The translations under genes and the position numbers were made by a program. The notes beneath the pieces are model-generated. The model made no database searches. It saw only the letters and a list, made by a program, of their open reading frames with translations, and was not told the DNA's origin. Positions 19,062 to 27,187 of a stretch of 64,000 nucleotides of DNA are shown here, in pieces. How positions within the stretch are numbered: the first letter of the stretch is position 1; the number at the start of each line of letters is the position of its first letter. Source of the stretch: Desulfopila aestuarii DSM 18488 (lineage in GTDB: Bacteria; Desulfobacterota; Desulfobulbia; Desulfobulbales; Desulfocapsaceae); the NCBI GenBank assembly GCA_945863875.1, contig CAMBBS010000002.1, forward strand, positions 150,462-214,461, given 5' to 3'.

Positions 19062-20435
19062 ATGTTACTACGACATACACCTCAAGAAATAACAGAGCGT
19101 AAAGCCCTGATGATAAACCCGGCCAAGACCTGTCAGCCGATCGGTGCCATGTACGCCGCCCTGGGAATAAAAGGATGTCTGCCGCACAGTCATGGTTCCC
19201 AGGGTTGCTGCGCCTATCATCGCAGCACCCTGACCAGGCACTACAAGGAACCGATTTCCGCAGCCACCAGTTCCTTTACCGAGGGTGCGTCGGTCTTCGG
19301 CGGGGCGGCTAATCTGATACAGGCAATCGATAATATCTTCACGGTCTACCAGCCGGAGGTTATCGCCGTGCATACCACCTGCCTGTCGGAAACAATCGGC
19401 GACGACCTGCCGCAGATTTTCGACAAGGCCAAAAAAGACAAAAAAGTCCCGGCGGGCAAGACTGTTCTCGGCGCCCCGACGCCAAGCTATGTCGGTTCCC
19501 ATGTCACCGGTTTTTCCAACATGGTCAAGGCGATGGCGGCTCTGGCCGAGCCCTCGACGAAGAAAAACGGCAAGATCAACGTCATTCCCGGCTGGGTAGA
19601 GCCCTCGGACATGGAAGAGATCAAGAGGCTTGCCGCCATGGTTGGCGCCAGAATCAACATGTTCCCGGACACCTCGGGGGTGCTCAATGGACCTTTGACC
19701 GGCGAATACAAGATGTTCCCCGACAGCGGCGCCTCCATCGACGACATTAAAAACAGCGGCAGCAGTATCGGGACCCTCGCCCTCGGCGAATGGTGTTCCG
19801 CCGATGCAGCCAGACTGCTCGATACTAAATGCAAGGTGCCCTGCTCTATCCTCGATATGCCCTTTGGGCTGCAGGCCACCGATCGATTCATCGATGCCCT
19901 GAGAACTGTGGCCGGCACCTCGGTACCCGATGAGATCGCCGCGGAAAGAGGCACCCTGGTGGATTTGATTTCCGATATGCACCAGTATTTCTACGGCAAG
20001 AAGGTTGCGCTGGTCGGAGATCCCGATCAGGTGATTGCCATGACCGAATTCCTCGTGGCCATCGATATGCGTCCCGTGCATATCATCACCGGAACGCCGG
20101 GTAAAAAATTCGAGTCCCGGATAAAAGAGATCACCAAGGACATGGGCCGTGCGGTCAATGTCAAGGCCAAGGGCGACATGTTCCTGCTGCACCAGTGGAT
20201 AAAAAATGAGCCGGTTGAGCTGCTTATCGGCAACACCTACTGCAAGTACATCGCCCGGGATGAAGACCTGCCTTTTGTTCGCTGGGGTTTCCCCATTCTT
20301 GACCGCCAGGGGCATCAGCACTTTCCGACGGTCGGCTACAAAGGGGGACTGCGCCTGCTGGAGAAGATCCTCGGCGTATTACTTGATCGTAAAGATCGAG
20401 ACGACCCTGAAGAAAAGTTTGAACTGGTCCTGTAA
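19062..20435 (+). CDS. nifK: Nitrogenase MoFe protein beta chain NifK
   Basis: A 457-residue beta chain, lacking the N-terminal extension of about 50 residues found in Azotobacter NifK, as is usual for the clostridial type. P-cluster cysteines are visible at Cys24 (AKTCQPIGAMYAALG), Cys49 (HGSQGCCAYHR) and Cys107 (HTTCLSETIGDD). The DMPFGLQATDRFIDAL and GFPILDRQGHQHFP blocks are typical. It lies 68 bp after nifD behind GGGAAGGGAAG. A short inverted repeat follows the stop codon. Confidence 0.97.
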   Translation: MLLRHTPQEITERKALMINPAKTCQPIGAMYAALGIKGCLPHSHGSQGCCAYHRSTLTRHYKEPISAATSSFTEGASVFGGAANLIQAIDNIFTVYQPEVIAVHTTCLSETIGDDLPQIFDKAKKDKKVPAGKTVLGAPTPSYVGSHVTGFSNMVKAMAALAEPSTKKNGKINVIPGWVEPSDMEEIKRLAAMVGARINMFPDTSGVLNGPLTGEYKMFPDSGASIDDIKNSGSSIGTLALGEWCSADAARLLDTKCKVPCSILDMPFGLQATDRFIDALRTVAGTSVPDEIAAERGTLVDLISDMHQYFYGKKVALVGDPDQVIAMTEFLVAIDMRPVHIITGTPGKKFESRIKEITKDMGRAVNVKAKGDMFLLHQWIKNEPVELLIGNTYCKYIARDEDLPFVRWGFPILDRQGHQHFPTVGYKGGLRLLEKILGVLLDRKDRDDPEEKFELVL

Positions 20436-20449
20436 TACCGGCTTTTCCC

Positions 20450-20479
20450 GCAGCAGCCGAGCGTTCATGCCGCTGCTGC
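20450..20479. repeat. Inverted repeat between nifK and the NifB-like gene
   Basis: GCAGCAGC (20450-20457) pairs with GCTGCTGC (20472-20479) across a 14-nt loop. There is no T-run, so full termination is unlikely. Such a hairpin could stabilise the 3' end of a processed nifHDK message or reduce read-through. Confidence 0.5.
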
Positions 20480-20494
20480 CTTTGCTATAAAGCT

Positions 20495-21679
20495 ATGAAG
20501 TTTTTGGTGAAAAAGATGACTGAGCTCTCCAGTACACACCGTCACGATTGCCGTTGTTGGCAGAAAACAGACAAAACGGCCGGAGTTATCCACCTGCCCA
20601 TTGCGCCCCAGATTGTCGCCCGAACACGGTTTTCGCCGCCGCCCCCTGTGCGCAATTCAAGCATCATGGTTCCCGAGGCAATGGACTACTTAGCCCAGGC
20701 AATGCAAGGGAAGCCGGACGTCACCATGGTGGCCATAACCGGCCCCGGCGATCCGCTGGCAACACCAGGGATCACCATAAGTGCGGTGGAGCAGATTCGA
20801 ACACGTTATCCGGGACTGAAGATCGGCCTGAAGACGCTCGGCATGGGCGGCGACAAATTAGCAGGCGCTCTCGCCCAGGCCGGCGTCGATTATGTTGAAA
20901 TGCAGGTGGATGGCGTTCGTGCCGAGATTCTTGAAAAAATCTATGCCTGGATCAGGCCGGGTCTGAAGACTCTGAAGATATCCGAAGCCGTGAAACTGCT
21001 CCTCAAGGAACAGCAAAACGCGATTCCGGCACTCAAATTTCATAATGTCGATGTGTCCATCCTGACGACGCTCTACCCCGGATGCAACATCGACCATGTG
21101 ACGAAAATCGCAGTTGAAATGATGGAACTCGGCAGCAGGAGCATCTCGCTTCTGCCCTACAAACCCGAACCGGGCGCAGAAGTTGATCTGGACAGCCCAG
21201 ACGCGAAGATCCTCCAGGAAGCCGCGGAAAAAGTGCGCAGATATCTGCCCATAGTCGAGCCGACGCTGCTGCAGCCGACTGGCCATTCCGGCGGCGAAGC
21301 AATTTCCGAGCAGCCGTATCAGGCCAAGCCGAGTAAACAGCGGCCGAATGTGGCGGTCGTCAGCTCCAACGGCATCGAAATCGACCTGCATCTCGGCCAG
21401 GCCAGCCGTTTTCTGATTTACGGCCCCCGGGCAGACGGTCTGCCCTGTCTTCTCAGCACCAGAGATGCCCCGGAACCGGGCACAGGAAAAAACCGCTGGC
21501 AGGACGTGGCCGCTCTCCTGGCCGACTGCTTTACCCTTCTTGCCGTCAGTGCCGGGGAAGGTCCTCGGCGCATTCTCGGCGAAACAGGCCTCAAGGTGCA
21601 CCTTGCCGAGGACAACATCGAAGGGCTTGTCGATGTGCTGTACGGCGGCGGTAAAAAATGTAAAAAAAATAAAAAATAA
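20495..21679 (+). CDS. NifB-NifX-like fusion lacking all radical-SAM cysteines (probable pseudoenzyme)
   Basis: A 394-residue protein that follows NifB along its length. HRHDC and GVIHLPIAPQ match NifB SHPC and GRVHLPVAPK; ITGPGDPLAT matches IAGPGDPFAN; EKIYAWIRPG matches QKIYAWVKDG. The block NifB uses for its clusters is replaced: where the true NifB of this window has CNIKCNFCDRKYDC, this protein has IVARTRFSPPPPVRN. The later HCTRC is LLQPTGH. Only the first Cys (in HDC) remains. Residues about 283-385 form a NifX-like cofactor-binding domain, and the tail is lysine-rich. The frame is intact, so it is probably a cofactor carrier or scaffold rather than an enzyme. The start may instead be the ATG at 20516. 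Confidence 0.78.
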   Translation: MKFLVKKMTELSSTHRHDCRCWQKTDKTAGVIHLPIAPQIVARTRFSPPPPVRNSSIMVPEAMDYLAQAMQGKPDVTMVAITGPGDPLATPGITISAVEQIRTRYPGLKIGLKTLGMGGDKLAGALAQAGVDYVEMQVDGVRAEILEKIYAWIRPGLKTLKISEAVKLLLKEQQNAIPALKFHNVDVSILTTLYPGCNIDHVTKIAVEMMELGSRSISLLPYKPEPGAEVDLDSPDAKILQEAAEKVRRYLPIVEPTLLQPTGHSGGEAISEQPYQAKPSKQRPNVAVVSSNGIEIDLHLGQASRFLIYGPRADGLPCLLSTRDAPEPGTGKNRWQDVAALLADCFTLLAVSAGEGPRRILGETGLKVHLAEDNIEGLVDVLYGGGKKCKKNKK

Positions 21680-21745
21680 ACTGCCTGCACAAACAACAAC
21701 CTGTTTTTACAAGTATTTTACCCTCAACACCGGAGTACATATACC

Positions 21746-22048
21746 ATGGCCTTACCTGCGAGGCAGATTCTTCTCTGCCAGAGTTTTCGATCAAAAGGCG
21801 ACCCCAAGGGGATCTGCCACAAACAGACCGACGGTTTTCTGCAGTATATCGAGGAGGAAATTCTCGATCGCGGTCTGGATATGCAGATTGTCGCCACCGG
21901 CTGTCTGAAACAGTGTGAATCCGGGCCAATCATGGTCATCCAGCCGGACAATCTCTGGTTCAAAAACATTGACAGCGAGGAGGCGATTGATGCGGTGCTC
22001 GATGGGCTGGAAGACGGCGAGCCGCCAAGCGACTATCTCCTCGCATAG
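21746..22048 (+). CDS. Thioredoxin-like [2Fe-2S] ferredoxin
   Basis: A 100-residue ferredoxin with the cluster ligands Cys11, Cys24, Cys53 and Cys57 in the C-x12-C ... C-x3-C pattern of thioredoxin-fold [2Fe-2S] ferredoxins (LLCQSF ... GICHKQTDGF ... ATGCLKQCESGP). The Clostridium pasteurianum and Azotobacter members of this family are known to associate with nitrogenase MoFe protein. It lies in the nif transcript 66 bp after the NifB-like gene, so it may deliver electrons to nitrogenase or its assembly. The physiological partner here is inferred from position. Confidence 0.9.
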   Translation: MALPARQILLCQSFRSKGDPKGICHKQTDGFLQYIEEEILDRGLDMQIVATGCLKQCESGPIMVIQPDNLWFKNIDSEEAIDAVLDGLEDGEPPSDYLLA

Positions 22049-22054
22049 GGCACA

Positions 22055-22525
22055 ATGGACATATCGCCGATAATCCGCCCGGCCGAACAGTCGGATGTCG
22101 ACGGCATGGTGTTGCTGCTGCAGCAACTTTTCGCCCTTGAAAAAGACTTTGCTTTTGATGCAGATCGACAAAAAAAAGGGCTGAATCTGCTGCTTGAGGC
22201 GGCAAACGGCGTGATCATGGTCGCCTGGGCAAAGCAGGGGGTGATCGGCATGGGCAGTGGTCAGCTGGTTATTTCCACCGCCGAGGGCGGGCCGTCGCTG
22301 TTCGTTGAAGATGTCGTGGTACAGCCATCACGGCACAGCCACGGAATCGGCACCAGGCTGCTGCAGACACTTGGCGACTGGGGGGCGGCAAGAGGGGCAA
22401 GACGCATGCAGCTGCTGGCCGATCGGAACAACGCTTTTGCCCTCGAATTTTACCATCGCCGCGGCTGGCAGCAAACGCAACTCATCTGTCTGCGAAAATT
22501 TCACCGTGAAAGGGACCAAACATGA
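22055..22525 (+). CDS. GNAT-family N-acetyltransferase in the nif operon
   Basis: A 156-residue GNAT protein. The acetyl-CoA binding motif A reads VEDVVVQPSRHSHGIGTRLLQTL, with the R/Q-x-x-G-x-G/A form as RHSHGIG. The C-terminal ALEFYHRRGW is motif B. It starts 6 bp after the ferredoxin stop and overlaps the next gene by 4 bp, so it is clearly part of the nif transcript. The target is unknown. A role in modifying a nif protein or a small molecule is only a guess from context. Confidence 0.85.
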   Translation: MDISPIIRPAEQSDVDGMVLLLQQLFALEKDFAFDADRQKKGLNLLLEAANGVIMVAWAKQGVIGMGSGQLVISTAEGGPSLFVEDVVVQPSRHSHGIGTRLLQTLGDWGAARGARRMQLLADRNNAFALEFYHRRGWQQTQLICLRKFHRERDQT

Positions 22526-22941
22526 ACATTGTACAGATTGACAACTGGCGCGACTATCGGCGGGACGGCGAGCAGTTTCTGCACACCGCCACGGCGGCAC
22601 ACCAGAAAAAACGCAAGGCCTTCTCGACGGACACCCTCTACAATGTCACCTGTATGGCCATCGAAAAGCTGATCATGGCCTTTTTGATGAAAAACGGTGA
22701 TCTTGCCGAAAACCATACCATGGCCGATCTGCTCAGGGCGCTGCAGCTCCATCTCGGCGATATTCCTGATCTCACCGAAAAGCTTCTGTATATGGACACC
22801 TTTCAGGAGATATGCTCGCTGGATAATTTTACCATCCATACGCCAAGCGAGGATGATGTCGCTAAAATGCTCGCCATCGGTGAGGATGTCCGGGCGCTTT
22901 TGCACCCCCATCTCTATGACCAGCGTAGTTCTCTACATTAA
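22522..22941 (+). CDS. HEPN-like small helical protein in the nif operon
   Basis: A 139-residue, mostly helical protein overlapping the GNAT gene by 4 bp. The stretch YNVTCMAIEKLIMAFLMKNG followed by ENHTMADLLRAL resembles HEPN domains, which often pair a helix of this kind with a conserved H-(D/T)-L region. An R-x4-H string (RALQLH) is present, but whether it sits at the nuclease position is not clear, so RNase activity should not be assumed. No nucleotidyltransferase partner is adjacent. The function in nitrogen fixation is unknown. Confidence 0.6.
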   Translation: MNIVQIDNWRDYRRDGEQFLHTATAAHQKKRKAFSTDTLYNVTCMAIEKLIMAFLMKNGDLAENHTMADLLRALQLHLGDIPDLTEKLLYMDTFQEICSLDNFTIHTPSEDDVAKMLAIGEDVRALLHPHLYDQRSSLH

Positions 22942-22961
22942 CAATCAACAAGGACAATATC

Positions 22962-23207
22962 ATGGAAAAAGAAACCTTAGAAAAGATCTTTGAATATGCT
23001 TCGATGCCGGTGCATGGCACCCTGTCGAGAAAAATCAGGAAAAATGTCAAAGTGCAGATCAACGAAGGGGCGATATATGAAAGCGCGGTGCTCTTTCTCG
23101 GCGACGGCTTTATCCGTGTCACCGAACAGAAGGAAAAAGAGGCCGTCAATACCTATTACGGCTGGGATAAAATTGCCTCCATCCGCACCCTTAGCCTGGC
23201 CGAATAA
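22962..23207 (+). CDS. Small protein of unknown function, nif-linked
   Basis: An 81-residue protein that I do not recognise. After a helical start (EKETLEKIFEYASMPVHGTL) it is predicted to be mostly beta (VKVQINEGAIYESAVLFLGDGFIRVTE), which would suit a small barrel. It has no cysteine or signal peptide, so it is probably a cytoplasmic binding protein. It begins 20 bp after the HEPN-like gene behind ACAAGGAC and is followed after 40 bp by another small gene on the same strand. Confidence 0.6.
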   Translation: MEKETLEKIFEYASMPVHGTLSRKIRKNVKVQINEGAIYESAVLFLGDGFIRVTEQKEKEAVNTYYGWDKIASIRTLSLAE

Positions 23208-23247
23208 CTCTGTCGCTGCATGCTGGCTGTTTTGTAAGGAGAATATC

Positions 23248-23583
23248 GTGACAATGACCCAAACGGTTCCCTACCGCCCCTTAGGCATCCTGAAAACACT
23301 CGTGGAAAGTCTTGGCTTCGAGGTGAGCCACTGCTACGAGGATCTGGTCTTTTTGGCACACAATGCCTTTTTGTTTCGCATGGAGGACAAAGGCGAAGAG
23401 GTCAGCCTGCTGTTCAATATGGATTCGCACCCAGGCAAGCGCCTCGAAATAACCGAACTTCTGGCAACCGAGGGGAAAAAACACCACCTTGTCATTACCA
23501 GTCCGGGCACCTACCGGATAACCGCCAACGAAGCAGACGGCGCTATTAACCTGGAGTTTTACGAAGAAACGGAAGAGACGTAG
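23248..23583 (+). CDS. Small protein of unknown function, last gene of the first nif block
   Basis: A 111-residue acidic protein that I do not recognise. It begins with PYRPLGILKTLVESLGFEV and continues with a beta-rich core (AFLFRMEDKGEEVSLLFNMD, HHLVITSPGTYRI). GTG at 23248 is chosen because AAGGAG lies six bases before it; an ATG two codons later is the alternative. An inverted repeat follows and the next gene is convergent, so this is the end of the transcript that starts at nifH. Confidence 0.58.
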   Translation: MTMTQTVPYRPLGILKTLVESLGFEVSHCYEDLVFLAHNAFLFRMEDKGEEVSLLFNMDSHPGKRLEITELLATEGKKHHLVITSPGTYRITANEADGAINLEFYEETEET

Positions 23584-23599
23584 TAGGCAGCGTTACTCG

Positions 23600-23643
23600 A
23601 TTCGCGATCACCGCCATGGGTAGCCATGATGGTGATCGCGAAT
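23600..23643. terminator. Hairpin between convergent genes at the end of the nif block
   Basis: A perfect 13-bp stem, ATTCGCGATCACC (23600-23612) with GGTGATCGCGAAT (23631-23643). The loop itself contains CATGG/CCATG pairing. There is no T-run on either side, so this would need Rho or act as an RNA-stabilising end. Confidence 0.55.
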
Positions 23644-23670
23644 GCACATTAAAGCCATCCTTCAGAACCA

Positions 23671-23943
23671 TTATTTCCCTTTTTTTCCGCCTCCGGATCC
23701 CTTCCCACTGCCACCTTGCGTTTTGGAACGCTCTTGCATGAGTTGATGATTTTCCCGTCGAATTTGCTCTTGTTCCTCCGATGTTTTCGCTGAACGCATT
23801 CTTGACTGAAATTCGTTACGCTCCTGCTGGGTCATGAGCTGCCGGCTTTTGCCCTGATCCCCGGCGGTAGCCGGGGAAATACCGGCAGCAAATAGCGACA
23901 GAACAGCAACCGAGGCAAACACTGCCAATAATCTTTTCGTCAT
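23671..23943 (-). CDS. Small secreted/periplasmic protein, unknown
   Basis: A 90-residue protein with a clear signal peptide (MTKRLLAVFASVAVLSLFAA, cleavage probably after PATAG). The mature part is a charged helical stretch (LMTQQERNEFQSRMRSAKTS) like a widespread family of short periplasmic proteins with TPQER...QxRMR repeats, ending in a Gly/Lys-rich tail. ATG at 23943 is chosen because AAGGAG lies seven bases before it; the frame is open 12 codons further upstream. No functional assignment is possible. Confidence 0.72.
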   Translation of the reverse strand: MTKRLLAVFASVAVLSLFAAGISPATAGDQGKSRQLMTQQERNEFQSRMRSAKTSEEQEQIRRENHQLMQERSKTQGGSGKGSGGGKKGK

Positions 23944-24028
23944 ATTGCACTCCTTAGATAAACTCTTTGTCTGCTTCATTATGTCAATTTTGAGATCGCA
24001 GCGACTGCGACGGCAGACCAGTCAATAG

Positions 24029-24385
24029 TTATCTGCTATAATATCGCGGGAGAAGCAGAACGACAAGCAACGTCATAGGCCGGGTCAGTTTTTTTTCTTG
24101 CCATTTTGGCTGAATGTTCCACCACCACTTGTGCATCTCCATGGCCGCAAAGATAGTCAGAGCAAGCCCAGGCAATGCGGCGAAGGTGAGTGTGCAGGTT
24201 TTATCGCTGCCGATCAAAGTGCAGCCGCCCAGCCCTTTGACCGCCGCCAGCCGGCGGACGTTTACACCCCGGCGGGCCATGTGCGCTGTGGCGATGACCA
24301 GGGCAACCGTCAAGGCTACCGGTAGCCCTTCAGGAATGGCGGAAAGCGCCAGAGCAACGCTGAACAAAAACTTATCGTTCAGACT
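24029..24385 (-). pseudogene. Remnant of a cation-transporting P-type ATPase
   Basis: The translation begins mid-protein with LNDKFLFSVALALSAIPEGL, the M4 helix of a Ca/Na-type P-type ATPase, preceded directly by a stop codon. It continues through AVKGLGGCTLIGSDKTCTLT, the phosphorylation site, where the invariant DKTGT has become DKTCT. It then jumps to sequence resembling the final membrane helices (LALTIFAAMEMHKWWWNIQP). All the nucleotide-binding region and the N-terminal third are gone. This is a decayed gene with an internal deletion and not a working pump. Confidence 0.8.
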
Positions 24386-24409
24386 CTAGCCGCGAAAAGA
24401 ATGCAGCAA

Positions 24410-24772
24410 TCATCGTTTCTCGGCCGATGCGGACGAGGTAAACTGGTCGAAGGCCTCCAGCGCCTTGCAGGCATAGACCACCGCCGGGCCGCCGCCCATC
24501 AGGATTGCCAGGGCTATGGTCTCCATTATTTCGGGCCTGGTGGCCCCGGCCCGGATAGCGTCATGAACGTGGTAGGCGATACACCCTTCACACCGGGCAG
24601 TGATGCTCATGCCGAGTGTCATGAGCTGTTTTGTCCGGGCATCGAGAGCGCCCGGTGCGGTTGCCGCACCGTTGAGCTGGGCAAAGGCCGACATCGGCGA
24701 GCCCAGCTCTTTCGCCAGTTCAGCGGACAACCGCTGCAGATGTTTATGCAAGGCAGGGTAGTCTTCACTCAT
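24410..24772 (-). CDS. Carboxymuconolactone decarboxylase-family (AhpD-like) CxxC protein
   Basis: A 120-residue protein of the AhpD/CMD fold. The redox motif ITARCEGCIAYHVHDAI gives Cys61, Cys64 and His68, the C-x2-C-x3-H of AhpD-like peroxidase partners. It follows the acyl carrier protein gene by 51 bp at the end of the pyruvate dehydrogenase-type operon. In Mycobacterium, AhpD is reduced by the lipoyl group of an E2 protein, so a link between this protein and the E2 encoded here is plausible but not shown. Confidence 0.87.
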   Translation of the reverse strand: MSEDYPALHKHLQRLSAELAKELGSPMSAFAQLNGAATAPGALDARTKQLMTLGMSITARCEGCIAYHVHDAIRAGATRPEIMETIALAILMGGGPAVVYACKALEAFDQFTSSASAEKR

Positions 24773-24823
24773 ATCGTCGATCTCCTCTGTTCAAGTGAGC
24801 TGCGGCCGATGGAGGTAGATGCT

Positions 24824-25069
24824 TCAAGCCAGACGGCGGGAGAAATAGGCAAGCATTTCCGTGAGGGTATTCAGCTTGCCGTAATCCGCCTCGGGGACGG
24901 AGACGCCGAGTTCCTCATCGATACGGACAAAGAAATTCAGGGCATCAAAGGAGTCGATATCCAGCGCTTTCCGGATATTTTCGTCCGGCGCCAGCTCGCT
25001 TGGGTCCGACTCGGGTGCAAGCCGTTTAAGAATGGTGAAGATAACCTCTTTGATATCATTTTCGTTCAT
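24824..25069 (-). CDS. Stand-alone acyl carrier protein
   Basis: An 81-residue ACP. The phosphopantetheine site is Ser40 in [19 protein letters not shown], a slight variant of the usual DSL motif. It is acidic and helical as expected. Its start overlaps the E2 stop codon by 4 bp (ATGA), so it is translationally coupled to the dehydrogenase complex genes and not to a fatty-acid synthesis cluster. Which acyl group it carries is unknown. Confidence 0.85.
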   Translation of the reverse strand: MNENDIKEVIFTILKRLAPESDPSELAPDENIRKALDIDSFDALNFFVRIDEELGVSVPEADYGKLNTLTEMLAYFSRRLA

Positions 25070-26190
25070 AGCTTTTCCGGCTCCTGCAGGTAGCGGTTCA
25101 AGGCGTCGAGAAACTGGGCGCCGCGATGGCCGTCGGTAGCCCGGTGGTCGGCGGCAAGGGTGGCGGTAAGAACCGGCCGTATGCCGAGCATACCGTCCTC
25201 GGCCCAGGGCTGCTCGATGATCTTGCCAAAGCCGACCAGGGCCACCTGGGGCGGGTAAATAATCCCGTAAACCGTCTCCACGCCGAGGTCGCCTAGACTG
25301 GTGATGGTGACGGTGGCGTCGGTCATCTCGGTGCTGCGCAGTCCGCCGGATCGGGCGCGCTGAATAAGGTCGCGCAGCGCGGTCATAAGTTCATCCAGGC
25401 CCAGGGCGTCGGCATGGAGGATGGCCGGGGCCATCAGGCCACCCTGGCGCAGGGCGATGACAAACCCGATATGCATCGCCTCGGAAATCCGATGGTGGTC
25501 ATCGAGCCAGTAGCCATTGAGTTCCGGCACTTCGCCCAGGGCCAGCGCCACCGCCCTGATGAGCGGGACGACGGGCAATATCCGCTCCTTGATCGGCCGC
25601 TGCGCATTTTCCGACGCCAGCCATTGCAGGGTGCGGTGCATATCGATGCGCGTCTGCAGATAGTAGTGGGGGATTTCCCGCTTCGAGCGGGCCATGGCCG
25701 AGGCGATGGCCCGGCGCATGGCCGCCCGCTGCGTCGGTTCGGCCACCTCCCCAGGCTGCTCGGCCGGCTTGGCTGGTTCGGCTGGAGCTGCCTGCTCGAT
25801 GTCGGCGGCGCATATGGCGCCCTCCGGACCGGTCCCGATAACCATGTTCAGGTCGACGCCGCGCGCGGCGGCCAGCGTGCGGGCATACGGCGAGACCTTG
25901 CCCCGGTGCATTCCGGGGGCGGAAATGGCCGGCATGGCCTGTTCCTTCACCGCTGATTCCGTGCCGATGACGGCCATGGCCGTGCCCACGGCCACCTTTT
26001 CGCCCGGCTCGACCAGGAGCGATTCAATGACCCCGTCTTCGTACACTTCGATCTCGATGGCCGCCTTGTCCGTTTCCACCACGGCGATGACATCCCGCCG
26101 CCGGACGCGGTCTCCCTGCTGCACCCGCCATTCGATAAGTGTCCCCGCCTGCATATCCGAACCCAGACTGGGCATGCAAAATTCAGCCAT
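25066..26190 (-). CDS. Dihydrolipoamide acyltransferase (E2) of a 2-oxoacid dehydrogenase complex
   Basis: A 374-residue E2. One lipoyl domain (about residues 1-78) carries the lipoylated lysine in [18 protein letters not shown] peripheral-subunit-binding domain follows ([20 protein letters not shown], about 98-135). The rest is the catalytic domain with the active-site motif [14 protein letters not shown]. The frame is open upstream to 26394, but the ATG at 26190 begins exactly at the lipoyl domain ([13 protein letters not shown]). It overlaps the E1-beta stop by 8 bp. No E3 gene is nearby, so lipoamide dehydrogenase must come from elsewhere. Confidence 0.9.
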   Translation of the reverse strand: MAEFCMPSLGSDMQAGTLIEWRVQQGDRVRRRDVIAVVETDKAAIEIEVYEDGVIESLLVEPGEKVAVGTAMAVIGTESAVKEQAMPAISAPGMHRGKVSPYARTLAAARGVDLNMVIGTGPEGAICAADIEQAAPAEPAKPAEQPGEVAEPTQRAAMRRAIASAMARSKREIPHYYLQTRIDMHRTLQWLASENAQRPIKERILPVVPLIRAVALALGEVPELNGYWLDDHHRISEAMHIGFVIALRQGGLMAPAILHADALGLDELMTALRDLIQRARSGGLRSTEMTDATVTITSLGDLGVETVYGIIYPPQVALVGFGKIIEQPWAEDGMLGIRPVLTATLAADHRATDGHRGAQFLDALNRYLQEPEKL

Positions 26191-27187
26191 CGGCACCCAC
26201 CATTTTACGAACGAGGTTGACGATTTGATCCACCTGCGGCAGGACCGCCTGCTCAAGATGTCCGGCGTAGGGCATGGGCACCTCGACGCTGCACAGGCGT
26301 GCAACCGGAGCGTCCAGCTCGTAGAAAACATTCTCCATAATCCGCGCGGCAATCTCGGCGGCAATGGAGCCGCTGCGGCATCCCTCATCGACAATGAGGG
26401 CGCGGTGTGACGCCGCCACCGAGTTCAGAAAGGTCTGTTCATCCAGAGGGCGCAGGGAGCGCAGGTCGATGACCTCCGCCTCAATTCCCTCTTTGGCCAA
26501 TATTGCCGCCGCCTCGATCGATTTGTGCAGGCTCGCCGAATAGCTGATAATTGTGATATCTTTTCCGGCCCGGCAGACACGGGCCCGGTCGATATCGACC
26601 GGGCCGGCAGTGGCAGTAACAGTCCCTTCCATATTGTAGAGGCCGGCGTTTTCAAAGATCAGCACCGGATCCGGGTCCTGCAGCGCCGTCCAGAGCATGC
26701 CGCGCGCGTCCTCAAGGGTCGCCGGGCATACTACCTTGATGCCAGGGATATGGGCATACCAGCCCTCGAGCGAGCGGGAGTGCTGCGCCGCCAGCTGTCG
26801 ACCGCCGCCGGTGGCCATGCGGATGACGAGGGGCACATTGAACTGGCCGCCGGACATGTACAGGTAGACGGCGGCGGTATTGAGGATCTGGTCGGCGGCG
26901 AGCAGGCTGAAGTTGACCGTCATCACCTCGACGATCGGGCGCATGCCGCCGAGAGCCGCGCCAATGCCCGCCCCGACGAAGCCGGATTCGGACAGCGGCG
27001 TGTCGCGGATTCTCTCCGAGCCAAACTCCTCGAGCAAGCCTTTGCTTACCGCAAAACAGCCGCCGTATCGGCCGACGTCCTCGCCCATGAGGAAAACCCG
27101 TTCGTCTTTGTGCATCGCCTCGCGGATGGCTTCGCGCACCGCTTCACGGTAGGTCAATTTGTGCAGGCCCTTGTCAGAGTTGGTCAT
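26183..27187 (-). CDS. Pyruvate dehydrogenase-type E1 component, beta subunit
   Basis: A 334-residue E1-beta. It shows the TPP-site glutamate region ([20 protein letters not shown]), [20 protein letters not shown], and the C-terminal transketolase domain ([17 protein letters not shown]). The start at 27187 overlaps the E1-alpha stop by 4 bp. With E1-alpha it forms the thiamine-dependent decarboxylase that acylates the E2 lipoyl arm. Pyruvate is the likeliest substrate; acetoin dehydrogenase is the main alternative. Confidence 0.9.
   Translation of the reverse strand: MTNSDKGLHKLTYREAVREAIREAMHKDERVFLMGEDVGRYGGCFAVSKGLLEEFGSERIRDTPLSESGFVGAGIGAALGGMRPIVEVMTVNFSLLAADQILNTAAVYLYMSGGQFNVPLVIRMATGGGRQLAAQHSRSLEGWYAHIPGIKVVCPATLEDARGMLWTALQDPDPVLIFENAGLYNMEGTVTATAGPVDIDRARVCRAGKDITIISYSASLHKSIEAAAILAKEGIEAEVIDLRSLRPLDEQTFLNSVAASHRALIVDEGCRSGSIAAEIAARIMENVFYELDAPVARLCSVEVPMPYAGHLEQAVLPQVDQIVNLVRKMVGADG

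Noticed and set aside
17356..20435. Vanadium or iron-only nitrogenase
   Set aside because: No vnfG/anfG gene lies between nifD and nifK, and nifE and nifN are present; the chains match the molybdenum type.
20495..21679. NifB-like gene as a pseudogene
   Set aside because: The frame is intact over 394 residues and many NifB positions outside the cluster ligands are kept, so loss of catalysis without loss of the protein is more likely.
22522..22941. HEPN toxin of a toxin-antitoxin pair
   Set aside because: No nucleotidyltransferase or other antitoxin is adjacent and the R-x4-H string may be chance; the gene is embedded in the nif transcript.
24401..25093. 230-residue plus-strand open frame
   Set aside because: It is antisense to the AhpD-like and ACP genes, both of which are clearly real.
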